Source: Auanema rhodensis | Taxonomy: Eukaryota; Nematoda; Chromadorea; Rhabditida; Rhabditidae | DNA: 64,000 nucleotides | NCBI GenBank assembly: GCA_964057225.1 | Contig: OZ059898.1 | Span: forward strand, 12,301,767-12,365,766 | Direction: 5' to 3' | In this document: positions 47,844 to 62,400 of the stretch, piece after piece | Position numbering within the stretch: position 1 is the first letter of the stretch | How the letters are laid out: every line of letters begins with the position of its first letter | The notes under the pieces: model-generated | What the model was told of the DNA's origin: nothing | What the model saw: only the letters and a program-made list of their open reading frames with translations | Databases searched by the model: none | Made by a program: the position numbers and the translations under genes

Positions 47844-50800
47844 AAACTACGTAGATGACATTTACGTTTTTCAAATATGACGTCATGACGCTATGACAAC
47901 ACACAAAATTGGCAATGTTCCCGCTATTCCGATGTGGTCATCTGTTTTGGCCTTCTGTAGCCGACAGCCATTTTCAAAACAGTCATAGCATACTGGCTAT
48001 GGTCGCATTTTAGCAAAACATCCCCCCTAGCCATCACCAGTGTACTTCGGTCAGCCAGCACATCTTCTGTGGGTTTTTTGTAAAAGACAACGAATTTTTT
48101 TTGGTCAAATTGCCAGTTTTCTTTTATATCCTGGCTACACTCTAATTAAATGGCAAATGTTTTGTTGAATTTTTTTCGCCTTTTTAACGGTTTTCTTATT
48201 AGTTTTTGCTATTTTTTGCCCACAAATAGTAATCAAAAGCCACAATATAATATACCTAGATGTGCGTACCATTTTTAAGCAAATTGTTATGAAGCCATGA
48301 TGTTGCCTCTGCTGCTCATCATATCTGTCAACCGTAGCCTTTCTTCTGCTCCACCCCCTATATGAACCGAAATAGTGGGGGAGGGAGGCTTTTCCTCGGA
48401 GCTTTTTTATATTTTTACCAATTACGTTTAAGTCATACTTTTGTTTCTCGAATACATCGAAAAGTAACTCTTTTTTTTGAACATACACTCACTTTCGTAG
48501 GAAGTCTCTCTTATTCCTTGCTCCTTCTGCTACTACCTCCTCTTCCTTCCTCTCTAACTTTCTCAATTTACCTCTTTCTTCTTCTCTCTTTCTCTACACC
48601 AACCATTTGTATTTGGGTCTGCTTTGTCTTTTATTTCTTCCATGTTGTTGTTTGTTGTTGTTGTTTCTTGCTATCTGTCCATCTTCAGCAGCTTAAACAA
48701 ACAAAAAAGCCAAAGTTAGATGGCTGGAACAAAGTTTACAAAGGAAAAGAAACAACAAAAAATCGGAAGGGAATTAAATGGACAACTCAATGATTAGCTT
48801 GAGAGAGCACAGCCTAGTCAAATGCAACCGTGTTATGGGCTCGCGTGACGCAAAATGAAAGTCACTGCATGTCTAATCAAAATCTAACTGATCTTTTAGG
48901 AGATTTTTCCTTTAATTTGAATTTTCTCGAATTTTTTATAATCATATTTTCATTTATTTCAATGTTTTTTCTTTTTTTTACATGTACTTTGCTCATGTTT
49001 TTCTACTACGTGTTCTCTCATATGATACTGATGTTCGAAGCTTTATTAACCTGTTATACGTCTTTTCTTCAGATTCAACATCTTCTGCTCTAACTGTAGT
49101 AATCAACTCTAAGGGCTCTTCCATTCACTTAATACGGTTTGGTGTGTGCCGCTACGAGTCGTTCCGCTACGTCGTTCATTTATGCCTTCATCTCGCTATT
49201 TTGCTCTCTGCACACACAAATAGACATATATGGGTCCCAACGTCTCTCCCAAAACATCCTTCAGTGCCTTTCAAAGCTTTCTCTCATTGGTCTTCTTTTA
49301 CTAAATCGCTATCTCTCCCCCCTCTCTCTCTCCCTCTCTCTCTTTTAGAATCTTTTGCATCTTGTTCAAATTGGAAGCGTTCTGTAATGTTGACGAACTG
49401 CCTAGGCACTTTCGTAAATTCACAGAATCAGCATCAGCTTTCGTTCTTTAATTTGCATTATAAACTTGAAATTTATCATCAGTTTAGCTTGTTTGTGTGA
49501 TTATCCCTTTGTGAATTACCTAATATACTGCTTGTAAACTAACAAATATTTAAAAAAAATTTCACATTTCATTTCACTTGCACACCATCAATGTCCATAT
49601 TTCAGCACATTTTTGCTCATTTTTTGGTTGCAAAAAACCCAAAAAAAAGGCTTCTTCACACTCGCACTTCAGATCAAAAAACAGAAACAAAAAAAGAAAA
49701 TTCAGCTTTTGTCTAGTTCTTTGCCATTCGTCTGAGTCCATCAGCTACATAACTTCCTTCGACGGAAATTGTTTTGATAGAACGGTCGAATAGCAATTCT
49801 GCATAAGACGAATCAGAGAAACGGTTTTTTTTTCATTGAAAGTGATGTCTACGCTCTAAACATCCTACCTTGTTTGCATTTTCCAAAATTTTTATAGAAA
49901 TTTTATTATGAAAATCAATTTAATTATTGAAATATTCACGCACTCGCACTAAAGGCATTTTGCCTTTTTGTTTGATTATTATGTTATTTGGATGCCCTGT
50001 ATGTACCATCTACCTGCTTCTTCGTCGTTTTCTTTTTCCCTCAAACTCATTTCTAAATGCTTCTCCTATGTATTTGTCTTTCCCATAATTCTACTTGTAA
50101 TCTTTAACGTTTTTCACCTTTGAGTTCATTCCGATAGGTTGTACGTACGGACGTTGTCTGCGTGAAGCCTGTTCTCATTTGTGAATGACGATGAAGAAGA
50201 AGCCATTTTATCTGTTGACACTTCTACTAACCATCCTGATCACCAGTTTCGCTCTAAAAATCAAAATCGTTGTCATTATTTCACTCATTTCCTACAATAC
50301 ATAGTTTAATGCTTATAGAATTTATGCATTTCTCTTAATAATTCTTATCATTTGTCCTAAAAATCTAGCTTCTTATTGCCCCTCTGCAAGTCTCTGTTCT
50401 TTTACGCTTTCTCTCTCCCTTGTTTTCTAGATTAATTATACTAATTATACTTATCAATCCTTATCGATTTATACAGCTCATTGTCGGCATTATGTAAGAT
50501 TCATTGGAAGATTACTAGCGGAACCTTCACCTAGCCAGCTAGCCGCTGTGCATGATTATCCAGATACAGCTTAGGCACCTAGACACATGATTACATGTCG
50601 AATGACCAAAGTTGCTCTTGACCTAATACAGCATCAAACCCATCAACTAATAACTTGTTTTGCACGTCTGCCTATTAATCAGTTTGTCTGTTGATTGCAT
50701 ACCTCTTGCCACACACACGCATACATATATATACAATCTTTCTTAATCTCACCTCATCACTTGTGTGTCTCTGTCTTTCTCTCTCTCACTTTCTCTCTTT

Positions 50801-53800
50801 CGCTTTCGTTCCTCTTTCCTCTTTCCTCTTTCCTCTTAACCGTTCCCTTTCGTTAAATCTATTTTGAACTTCGGCCACCTTCATCTCTCTATTGTTGGTT
50901 TACCTATAAGCGTGTCATCGCCGCTAACCCTTATTTGAGAAGGACTGCAGATATGAATTAGATTGAAGTAAAAACCATCACTTGGGACAAGACAGAAGAT
51001 TTTCATTGTGAGTATCTGTTTGAAAGCAGAAACTGTATGTCGCCAATCTCACTTCGAACACATTAAAGTTTTGTTGTTTTTTCTGTCCAAATCTGCTCGT
51101 CAGAGATATGAGGCAGGTAGATGATTCATGGCTTGGTCAATGCTAACGTACTATTGGAGCTGACCATAGTGTACAGGTGTGTTCATAGAACGATGGCTGG
51201 TCATTTGCTGACATACCGTTTGACGGAATGTTGATGGATGAATGATCTAAAAATTGAAACGATTCGACATTCTTCTTCTATTCAAATCTATCAGATGTTA
51301 CATGTCGGATCAAATGTTTAGCTAATATTTGGTCATATATAGTTGCAAGCTGGTCAATGATACTAGCATTCCGCTTAATAGCATGCCTTGATGAGGATGA
51401 GCTTGATGACCTTATACGACTTCTATTTGACTTCCACATAGAAAAGTACCGTTAACACGGGCTCTTTGATCATCTGGCAGCCACTGCCTGTTACACACTA
51501 TTTGCGCAAGACTGAAACACAAAAAGCGCTGAGATTGTTCAACCCAATTTCAGCTATTCATCCCTCTTTTCCTATCTCCGCACCTTTTTTGTATTTTTCC
51601 GACGTGTGGGATATTGGGCGGTGAGAAAAATTGAAATTTCTGTGCATACGAGATGAACAACACGAAACTATTCAAATTTATAAGAATCATTTATAGATTT
51701 GCTGATATTTTCGATTGTAAATCATCGTCATTATATGGCCAGTTTAATAGCTAAAATATTATGTGAATACAGAAAAATCAAAAGATTATATGTGATATAA
51801 TAATACTATTAATTCTATGAGTTGGCAATGCTATAATAAATTTAAAATATTTTTCAAAAAATTTTCAAATTAGCCTGTTGTTATGACTTAACTTAAGAAT
51901 ATGGCTGACTTCACTCTCTCTTTCTCTCTCTCTCTACCTTTTCCTTTTTTTTTCTCTAATCTCTTTCTTTTATCTCTTACTTTTTGCCTCTCTCTCATTC
52001 TCTGCGTAGGATGCAGGAAACAAAGAAGGAAAGAAGAAGAAAATGATGTGATATACAGAAATGCTTTTAGCTATGTGTCTGTTTGAAAACTTGTTTTGTA
52101 GCTTAATCTCTATTACCTTTCATGAGCTTTACCGTTTAATTTGTCGACAATGGGTCCAGTGTTTGCCAAAATAGATATCGGAAAGACAAGAGAAACGATG
52201 ATGGCCAGTAACTATTCGATAGACAACAGTTTAAAAGGAGAAAATAACAGACAGATAAACCAATAAGAGAGAGAAAGAAAGTGAAGAGAGAAGAAAATAA
52301 GTGAGTGAGGAGCAGAACACATTCATCATTAACAAAATCCATATTAGGTATCCAAAACCTTGTGAGCTTTACTGAACAGCTCTCTCTCTCTACCTTTCTC
52401 TCTGTTTTTCGTTTACTCTCCTGCTTTACTCTTATGCTCCCTGTCTTTTTGTGTCTCTCTGATGGTTCAATCGTTGGTTTCAAGCTAAATGCACATGTCC
52501 TTTAGACGGATGGTCTTTGCTCTCTTTTTTTTGACAACAAACGTTTTGACCAAACACATTTCTAAGTGTTCAATTTCAATCTAATTCTTTGAATGAAATG
52601 CCAAAAAGTTGAAAAGAGAAAGAGAGAGAAAAGTATGTATAAAGAGAATTATAGAGAGATATAGACAGATAACGAAATGAACGAAAAACAACCGCTCTTC
52701 AAACTTTATTCTATATAAATGACTTTCAATCTACGGGATGGAAAATGCGTGAGCTTGAACGTGAATATACAGCTGTTAAATGAAGTTCTGCTGACCAAAG
52801 GATAGATTAACTAATCCTAAATCTGCTTACATACTAACTATATTGCAGATTATAATAAGTTTTCCTTTTTCCACTATTTTCATTTGCAAAACAACTTATA
52901 TGCAATTCCTTTGCACCACCATCTCACTTAAAAACTTATATTGTTAGTCACGATGGCAGTCAGTCTTTGAAAACTTACTGACCTGTTGTTCTTTTATTTA
53001 GTCGTTACCATATATGGCTATTCATAGCTCAGCTCTGGTGTCTGCTCCAATTTCATCGTTGTGTACCTCATTCTCTTCTTCTCTTTCTATAGCTCTCTCT
53101 TTGTTTCACATTTATAATTCTGCTCATTCTCTTGCAATACCTTTCAGTGTTCCTCTGTCTGTTCAAGCTTTAAATCTCTCTTTCTTGCTCACTCTCTAAT
53201 GAAGTGAAAGCTTATGAGAGAAAGTAAATCAGACAGGAAAATATGAATAAATGAGTAAGAATGGTATGATGAAAATGGAGAGTATAAGGAGAAGATGAGA
53301 CAGTTTGTGTGTGTATGTCCTGTGTGTCGGCAGCTGATACAAATAATGAGAAATGAAGAGAAAATGAGAGAATGCAAGAGGGAAAACAAGAGAGAGATAG
53401 AAGGGTAGAGGGAGTAAAGGGGTGAGGGAGATAGTTAATGGCGATAGATAGGCATATAGACACAAAGCTCTGACCGGCTGTTGACAGCTCTCTGAATAAC
53501 AAAAATAGAAGATTAGCCAACTAATTACCTTGTATGCCTGTGCTGATTTCAACCACACTAACTCTCAGAAGTATTTAATATACAATACCATGCTGATGAT
53601 GATGATGATGATGGTGTTGGAGACTGTATTTCATCTCGTCTCAGAGTGTAACATCGTCGTCATCTGTCCCTCTTATCATGTTTCACGTCTCTCTGTTAAC
53701 GAAAACATTCACCCCTCGTCTCTTTGACGTTAGCTGACATTCATTCACTTTCTCACCAAAAACTGATTGGCCGAAAGCCAATTGTTGTTTAATCTTACCC

Positions 53801-54150
53801 ATTACCGAATCCTTGAAAATTCAACCTTAATCTTCTGGAACATCAAATCATCAGTAAAAGAACATGACCAATTTACCAGAATGACAAATCAAATCGAGCT
53901 GCTGTGTACACAGAGATTCGTGGGCCGTTTCAAAGCTTGACTGCTCACCAGCTGACCTGTTTCTTCATGTTTTCTTACCCTAAATCCTTTTTTCATCATC
54001 TGAATGACATCTGGCCTCAAATGATTCTTCTTCTGTTCTGTCGTTCTAGTGAACGTATCAATCCGGTTTTCAGTTTTTGAAAGTTTTGCGTATTCAAATT
54101 TTTTGAAAGTTTCAACATTGAGGCTATTATGGCTGTATGGCAAGACAGGC
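47844..54150. other. Gene-poor region
   Basis: No gene supported. Simple-sequence patches include a TTGTTG run near 48650 and TTTCCTC repeats at 50815-50838. The long + strand frames at 48362-49500 are hydrophobic or Ser/Leu-rich products of pyrimidine tracts. Confidence 0.45.
52788..52798 (+). repeat. CTGCTGACCAA word, copy 1
   Basis: Exact 11-bp word shared with 55272-55282 and 56791-56801; reverse complement TTGGTCAGCAG. Confidence 0.8.
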
Positions 54151-54459
54151 ATGAACGACCCAATCTCTACTTTCTCTTTCGATCTGCATACTCTCGTGTG
54201 CTTTTCTTGCTCAGATGAAAGAATAGAAGATGAAAGCACAATTGGTTATATGGCTGATCAGTGTGCACCAACCTCGCTGGCCCGTATCCGATTTTGGCCA
54301 AAGCGGATTGTGAAAGAGAGCCCTACGGAGTTGCAAGTTGAGAATTATAGCTCAAGCAGTGCTTCAAAGCTTAAAGCTCGTAAAACTATATTAATCAGTA
54401 CGGCAACACATGCGTGTGAAGCATTGAAGAAACATCAAATGCCTTGCAAACGTTGCTGA
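54151..54459 (+). CDS. Candidate ORF, unknown
   Basis: From ATG 54151 (MNDPISTFSFDLHTLVCF) 102 codons are open to TGA at 54457-54459. The frame also extends about 34 codons upstream without an ATG. The product is balanced: an acidic DERIEDES, a basic RFWPKRIVKES, five Ser in a row and a Lys/Cys-rich end (KKHQMPCKRC). No domain is recognised. A minus-strand frame covers 54239-53889, so the coding strand is not certain. Confidence 0.3.
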   Translation: MNDPISTFSFDLHTLVCFSCSDERIEDESTIGYMADQCAPTSLARIRFWPKRIVKESPTELQVENYSSSSASKLKARKTILISTATHACEALKKHQMPCKRC

Positions 54460-55271
54460 ACGATTCGGGAGAAGAAGAAGAAGAAGAAGTGGTGTTGAGG
54501 AGAGGAGGGGGGCAGCCTTAAACAGGCCGTTCTCATTGGTAATGGAAACCATAGCCAATTTCCCATCGTATCGAATATCTGAAGCCATGGCACATGAAAC
54601 TGACCATTCCGAGAGTCAACAGACCATCGCTTCAATTGCCAAACCCCACCAATATCCGTTTTGCCGCTTTAAAATTCATTCATGTCCAGCATTTTGAGTT
54701 GATGAATAGCTTCAACTTGTTTTGATGGACACTACTTCACAACAAAAAAAAATGAAAAAAATAGAAATAATGAGATATTATTGTTCAATTTGACCGTTTT
54801 AACTAAACATTCTGGTTGTTACTCACACCCTTTTTTTTCATTTCTTTGGCAAATAAACTGAAGGACTCTCCCTCCCACCCAACCTGAACCGCCGGGAAAA
54901 AAAAACTAATTATGCTAAACGATGTCCTAAATTTATTAATTTATATTCTTGTTTTTTTTTCTTGTTATTTTCTTACAAACTATTCATAAATATTCTAAAT
55001 TCGATCTTATTTTTTCAATTCTCTTTTCTTTTTTTCAATTCAGCATATCGGATAATTTTTATTTTTGACTAAATCATTCTGTTTTCTTTTAAGTTTTTCT
55101 CATCAAAATCATAATATTCATTTTAATTGTGTTTTTCTGAAGATAATATAGCAGATATTCTTTAAAATTTATTGTCATTTGACAATAAAAGTCAACTTGT
55201 TTTTCTTTTATTTTTTCGTCACTTTTTCAGCTTTAAAATTGTACTTTTCGTTTCAAAAACTATTTAAACGA

Positions 55272-55282
55272 CTGCTGACCAA
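55272..55282 (+). repeat. CTGCTGACCAA word, copy 2
   Basis: Exact 11-bp word, same orientation as the copies at 52788 and 56791. Confidence 0.8.
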
Positions 55283-56790
55283 TGGACAATCACACATACT
55301 ATTTCTCCAATTTCAAAGATTTAAGAAAGCTGATGAAAGTTTTCAACTTGATTGACCTATTGTCTATTGCTATGATTTCACTTCAGCTTCTCCTTCTTTC
55401 TCTATACCTCTCTTACTTACTGCAACCCCCCCCCCCTCTCCCATCTTATCCTTCCTTTTCAATATGCTCCGTTATACTTTTCTCTTTGCCAGATCTCTCT
55501 CTGTTCATTCCTTCGTTCTTCCAACTGCTTCAAAACCTTATTATGACGGTTTGGTTCGTTGAGCTTCTCCTCCTAAGTTTACGTCGCTGTCTTCATCCTT
55601 ATTGGACCCAAATATTTGCATATCGCTTACTCGAACACAACCTGAACACTCTTGACTCATCTCTCTCTTACTCTTATTCTCTCTCCGCTTTCCGTCTTCA
55701 ACAACCTAAGGCCGTTACACAACAATAAACGGACCAGCCGGTCCGATACCAACTTTGGTAACGATAAACATCAAGTAACTTCATATATTTCTTCTATATT
55801 TCCATTTATACTATTCATTTTTGATTTTTGAAATGAAGTCTTTCATGTAATGCTTGAGCTTAAGCTGATCTTTTCATACCTTGTTCCTCCTCCAGAATTT
55901 TCTTGATTTTGAGTCATTTTCATGTAGTTCTTATAGGATGTACATATTCTTATTTTTATAATCGTTGTCCTTTGCAACTTGTCGTTCGTACCTCAACCTG
56001 CCTTTTGATGTTTTCCGACAATCTTCGCCAACTTTCGAATCCTTTTCTCCTCTCTGCTCTATCTATCACAGTTCTACTATCTCTTCTTCATATAGGCATC
56101 ATAGAGCCAACTTCATTCATATCAACTACAGTGACACCATAATCTTTTTTGTGGCTTTGTCATCAATCTCACTAACCGGATATGAGAGAGCAAGGAATTT
56201 GCATACTGTTTGTATCTCTCATGTCCCGCTTCCAACCCTCTGTACTATCCACGAACCTTTTCCTGTCTCCCCTTTGACCATCTTGGGGGACGACGTACAT
56301 GATGCACACATACACACACCCACACCCCATACACGTCGTTCTCACTCCCATTTACACGTATATACATGATGTTCATCCATCTATCTATCCATCCGCTTGT
56401 CTTCCCTTGTCTGTCGTTTGCCTGCCTGTCTGATATTTGAACTGTGCCGCACGATTTCACAATATTCATATATGGTATGTATCTTTCTAGCTATCAATAT
56501 ACGTTTTACTATATGGTATAGTTTACGTCTTAAACAATTGTAGACCATAGATATTCAAATATCATTCATATAATATGGTAAAATGAGAAGACGATCTATA
56601 GGCGTCAAAATACTTGTACACTTTGTCAGATGATCATTTCAATACTGATAATAGCTTTATCGAAAGCATTCCCTCTGGCTATTACTAGACTCTATTCCTA
56701 TTATCTAGTTGCTTCTCCACTTGGAATACCATCTTCGTCTTTCTATTCATGTTATTCCTATCCTATCTTTCAGTATTCGTGTTATTGTTA

Positions 56791-56801
56791 CTGCTGACCA
56801 A
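56791..56801 (+). repeat. CTGCTGACCAA word, copy 3
   Basis: Exact 11-bp word, same orientation as the copies at 52788 and 55272. Confidence 0.8.
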
Positions 56802-59125
56802 GCCTTAAGGTATGATTAGTACATTCTCAGCTAATACAAGTACAACTTTGTCCAGTAAATTGGCGACCAAATTGTTTTTTTCTTGAATCTCTCTCTATCT
56901 CTCTTATTCTCCGCATCTCTCTCTCTCTTCCTCTGAATATATGACATGGCTTCGTTTTACTAAACAGCTGAATTAGACTAATTAATCATTGATTTCCCTA
57001 TTTAAACTCGTTTTCCGTTTTTTTTTCGCAACTTGTTCAGCCTTGCCAAAAAAAATTTTTTTTACTAAGATGTTCTTGTTATACACCTACTTGCTTCTTC
57101 AACTCTTTTTCATTTTGAAAACCTATTTCTTTTACATTTCAATTGCTCATTCAATGTTGTAAGGATCCAGCTGCTGGTCAGTTTGAAACAGATCAACTGT
57201 TTCTCCTCATTGTTTCAAATCTCCTTCTTCATGGCTTTTGATCATTATTATCTGGCGAGAAGCGGATACCTTAAGGCAATTGCAGCACGAAGATAGAGGA
57301 AATTCGAATGTAAAAAGAGAGATAGCAATGGAAGGAAGAGCAACAGAGTTGCATTTGAGAGATGAAGCCATTGAGAGGGGCAGAGTAGAATTCAAGTTGT
57401 AATGGTCACTCGTATGTTCTTAGAATGAAGTTCCATCAGTTCTTCTCTCTTACATCATATCTTTTTACCTCAACTACACTATGAACATTTTTTTTTCAAC
57501 TTTGTTGCCTCTTTTTGGTAAAATCTCGTTTACCGTACACAATGGATAAAGATGTAAAAAAGGAAGCGATTGTCCACAACAAACAAGACTCTCTCGTTCT
57601 CTCTCTCACTCTCGCTCTCTCTCTCTTTAATATTTTCTTTATTACTTATAATTCTTTTCGTAATCTTTTTTCACTTTTCATCCTATTACAAATTTATATC
57701 TATTCTGTTAATCGAATATCTGCTCCTCATTTATTTGCTCACAAGGTCATCCACATTTTAGGCTTTTCATAACCAGCCAGGTTTGTGCATACAGCATGTT
57801 TACTTCAGTCTGTCGCATCACACCGGACACAATCATGATCACTTTTTTCATGAGGATGCAACATATATTTTCATTTTTCTCAAAATATCTGTCATAATGC
57901 CCTTTTGTGGTCATTGCCCTACAAGCTTGAAATCAAAAAATTAAAATGAGCACAGTAAAACTTGAACTGTTTCCAAGTTTTTAAATTATATATTGTAATA
58001 TGCAACGAACAAACTTTTTTCTTCATGTTATCAGATTAGATGATTTTTTGAACGATTTGTTTTAAAATCTTTTCGGCTTCATCTGAGACACTGACGAAAT
58101 CATTTGAGCTATGGATATGTGAGAGGAAAAAGTCGAAAACTGCTCCATTTTCGAAGTTCTCTTTGTTTCTTTCTCTCATACTCATACTATTTTTTTATTT
58201 TTCTCTATTTCTTGACTATATAATTCATATCGTTATACAGAGATGGTGCCAAACTCGCTATAAGGCTGGTACCATCCATATTAACATCATTCACACTTCA
58301 AACCTAATGCATGAATAGGTACTAGCCAGCACGAGCTGATCTCTATTATCATGCACATAGATCCTTTTGTGGATGAAAGAGGCGAACAAGGTACTCACAT
58401 CCTGCATATTTCTTTCTTTTTCATCTCTTACTCTCGTTATAGTACTTTTCATCTTCAAACTCTCTTTTTCTCTCTCTCTTTCTGATTTTTTAAACTTTTC
58501 ATTCCCTCTCCTCCATCAGAGCTCTCTTTGCATATCTCGACCAATAACTCAAACATGTTCATATTCAATCTCATGAAAGAGGACCGCATCCATCCGTTTA
58601 AGGTTATCTGACCTTTACTCCCTTTTCTCGCCATTTCGCTCACGTCATCACGTAATGTACGTGGAACACGTGAATCAGTATCAACCTTTTTCATTTTATT
58701 TTTAATCATTGCTCATTAACGCTCGGTTGCATATAGCTATTATCTACGTTCCTCTATTTTCTCTTTCAGAGTATCATTTTTTTCTTTTTTTTTCATCAAA
58801 AATCTTTCTTCAATATGATCTTCTTTCATGCTCTTCAAATATCAGTAAATGGCATAATCGCTTTATCTTGACCAAACAAAAAACTGAAAATCGACAGAAA
58901 CAAGTCAGCTGTCGGTATTTTTCTGTATATGGATAGGGCACATCTTCACATCTTGTTAGTCATCAATCTATCTGAATGATTTTCAAAAAAAAAAAACCTC
59001 ACAGACATGTAGATAGATATTGAATCATATTGTACTGTTTTCACCTATCATATGTTTTTTTCATTTCGTCATCTTCTTGTTTTATTTTTTTTTGTTAAAA
59101 ATCTTTGTGTTTTAATTGTTTTATT

Positions 59126-59407
59126 TTCTTTTCAGATGAAAATTCTATGGAAGTGATATCATCTCCAGTTTCTATATTCTATTTCTACTTCATATTCATA
59201 ATGCTTGAAAGTTTTTCGATCACTTGCTTGTATCTCTGTGTGTGTCTGTGTGGTCGTACTATCAAAGTCGTGCAAGAATTAACTAATATATTCACTCAAT
59301 CATTCAGCTTTTCTGATAAGATTTTGCACATTTTCATTGCAATTGTTTGTGTGGAAGTGCTTTTTTTGGAACTGGTCAGTCGTCTGACAGTTCCATATTT
59401 AGGTTGA
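59126..59407 (+). CDS. Candidate membrane-protein exon
   Basis: After a strong TTTCTTTTCAG acceptor (ending near 59135) the frame containing SDENSMEVISSPVS stays open to TGA at 59405-59407. It reads a hydrophobic segment, a short loop with CGRTIKVVQELTNIF, and a second hydrophobic segment ending in LELVSRLTVPYLG. Two membrane spans are plausible. No family is recognised and no partner exon was found. Confidence 0.25.
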   Translation, partial: FFSDENSMEVISSPVSIFYFYFIFIMLESFSITCLYLCVCLCGRTIKVVQELTNIFTQSFSFSDKILHIFIAIVCVEVLFLELVSRLTVPYLG

Positions 59408-59453
59408 TTGTGGTGTCTTTGTGAATATACGGCTATGTCTGTGTGTATGTGTA

Positions 59454-59498
59454 TGAATGAATGAATGAGTGAGTGAGTGAGTGAGTGAGTGAGTGAGT
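59454..59498 (+). repeat. (GAAT/GAGT)n tetranucleotide repeat
   Basis: TGAATGAATGAATGAG followed by about seven GTGA units. Confidence 0.9.
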
Positions 59499-62400
59499 CT
59501 GTGTATATGTGTATATCCCAAACAAACTGCCTCAGGGCTATTCTAGCTAAATAGTCAAAAATGATTTTTTTGAATGTGTTTTATTAATGTTTAGACCAAA
59601 AATAAAAAAAAAGATTGGCTATTTCTCCGTGTGCGTATACAGCTCCAGTCATTTATGTCTATCTATACACAGACACACATACACGATATAGCCTATGTGT
59701 ATTCATCTTTTTCTCATGACCAATTATGCCATTATTGGTGGTCCTATGCTATATGACTGAAGACATATATATATAGAGAGAGAATGATGAGAATGGGGAT
59801 TCACACACTCACACACACTCACACTCACAAACCCTCACAAACCCACGCTAATAGAAAAGAAAGCGGAAGAAATATTAGATAAAACAAATGATATTATCAT
59901 TGCGATATCATAATGTTTTGCCTTTTTGCCACTCCACAATCAGTTATTTTTCAGAATGAAATGGATAATTAGAACTGTCATATGTGAATAAGTGTCTCGT
60001 TCTCTCTCTCCCTCAAGCACACACTCCCATCTTGCAGCTTATAGCACATGATTCTTGTGGTCAAAAGCAACATTTCGCAATTTCTATCTATTGCTATCTC
60101 ATATTAGCACGAGTTGAACTTATCAAACTATATACTTTCTATACACAATTGAAGATTGAGAGTTTTCGCGTACGTTTATAACTGATACTTTTCTTCATTT
60201 TCTTCTTCTCATTTTCATTCTCAGTGGTTTGTGGTGAAATGAGAATATTGGTAAGATAGAGACAGAAGGACAGAGAGAGTGAGAGAAAAAGAGAAAGTGG
60301 AAAAGCAGAAAGAGGGGGATTAGACACATTTTGCCTGAGGCTTCAGAGACAACTCACAAAGATGAGTTACGTCATTTGTGGTCAGGTGTGTATGTTGTGG
60401 CAGCTGGCTGATCTTCGGAAATGCAAAGAAAGTGGAGAGAAAGTAAGGGAGGCGGAAGAAAAGAGGAAGAAGCTGTTACTGCTACTGCAGCTACTACTAC
60501 TGCTAGTGCTGCTGCAGATGATGATGATGTAGATATAACTACTGAAAGGTAAAATAAGACACGTTCCTTACTAAGTAGAAGAAGTAGGAAATGAAATAAT
60601 TTGTATTATTCTTCCTAAAAGTCAAAAGGTGTTATGAAATTGTCATGACAACTTCTATCCTTCTGCATTTTTGGTGCAAAACAAATTTTGTGTGGGTCGA
60701 ACTCTGAATGAAAATTAATAATATTTCTGAAGCGAACGAACATTTTTACGCATTCTGAGCATTTTGATTTATGAAATCTTACAGCGGACATAATAGAAAA
60801 AATTGAATTAGTTGGACTCAATTAGAAAGAGTGACTTTCATAAACTAGCTAACAGCAAGATTATATCTCTTGAGCAAAATGGCAAATATTAAAAACTGAG
60901 TGACCTTTTGCTTTGATTTGAAAAGTTATAACAAATGGCAGGAAGTGTTGACATCACGAAGTGGCATGAAGCTTCGTTTTTCCTATTTCGACTCACCTTT
61001 TGAGGGAATCAATCATCAAAACTGCTTCATCTTCTTCATCCCTTCATCTATCTCATATAAACTCTCTCTGATCCCCTACTGATATCGATGTATTTTCTAC
61101 TTAGTTTGAGATGTATTCCCGAATATCCTTCAAATCTGATGTGATATCCTTAGAACATACCAAGCTTACGCAACCTTTTTATGGTGTCAGACGTGGCATT
61201 ATAACTATATGTGTATCTATATACATAACTATAACTATATCCATTTACGTCCTTGTTTTTTGGGGCCATAATCTTACAAAATAAACGATGAATTGCTGAT
61301 CGTTGTCATCAAAATTCTGTAATCAAATATGGTTTAACTATGGAGCAATTTCACAGGTGACATCAATCTCATTACGTAGCCAACGACGAAGTCATTGCTA
61401 ATATCTCATACATCAATGTTTTTATGACATTTTTGGTGAACAAAGAGCACTGAAAAATGAATGTTCTTTCTTTTAAATTCATATATCAGTAGATTTGTTC
61501 TTGGACATCATCTGAATTTGACCGAAAACTCTCTTTCTTTTCTCGGTGTCTCTCTTACTCTCTATATCACTTCTTAAATGGACAATTAGACGAGAGTATA
61601 TAGCTGGAGGCAATCTATCCGGCTGCACATATATGGCCATTTACTGACCAATATATTATCGACTACGCTGCCATAAAGCAAAGTGTAAAGCTTTAAAAGT
61701 TGTTAAATTTGGTCTTTTCTTGGTGTATCATCATGATGTCACTGGTGCCCATCTTCCATTTAAGACTTGTTTCCCTCATTTATGGACTAACCTGAATAGC
61801 CCTCGACAGCTGCCTTATTGCCAAGTTTGAGCATCATTGCTCTTCTGGCCGTTAGCCAACTACACCATTGTCCCACTAATTCTGAAATTCTTTCAGCTGA
61901 ATATGCTGTCTTGATCTTTCATCATATCCAAGCCCAACTGACCACTCAACTCGAGGTTGCTAGGTAGTTGAATGAATTGAGCAACTAGTTGCCTCCATAG
62001 TAGCAACCTGAACTTCAGGTCGTAAGAACTTTTAATTTTTGCATAAACCTTTGAAAACGTCAAGACATATCTGAAAGAGAAAAGAGAACGACGAGAAGAG
62101 TTGAGTTGAGAGGCCAACGGCCACTAGTTTTTTTTTCCAGACAACTGTCCTTGTTCACTCCTTTTCTCACAAATCCTTTCACTTTAGAACGCCCTTTCAG
62201 AGCAAAAAAGCTGATGTTCTCTTACCAATTTTTCTAATTTTATACCTGAAAGATCAATATATTATATAATTTATATTTAACTATATATTCATTTAACATC
62301 TTCCATATTATTTTCCTTTAACTACAATTTATTTAAAAACTTCCATAAGCTGGTTGATATGGTTAGTATTGCTCTAACTTATTCACAAAGCCAATATAAC

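Larger units (their letters stand above)
54460..59104. other. Gene-poor region
   Basis: No gene supported. GAA repeat at 54473-54490; C8 tract near 55429. Contains the three exact copies of CTGCTGACCAA (two here, one at 52.8 kb). Confidence 0.45.

Noticed and set aside
61800-61900. tRNA-like box A on the minus strand (GTGTAGTTGGCTAACG)
   Set aside because: No box B (GGTTCGANNCC) or cloverleaf T-arm follows at the right distance.
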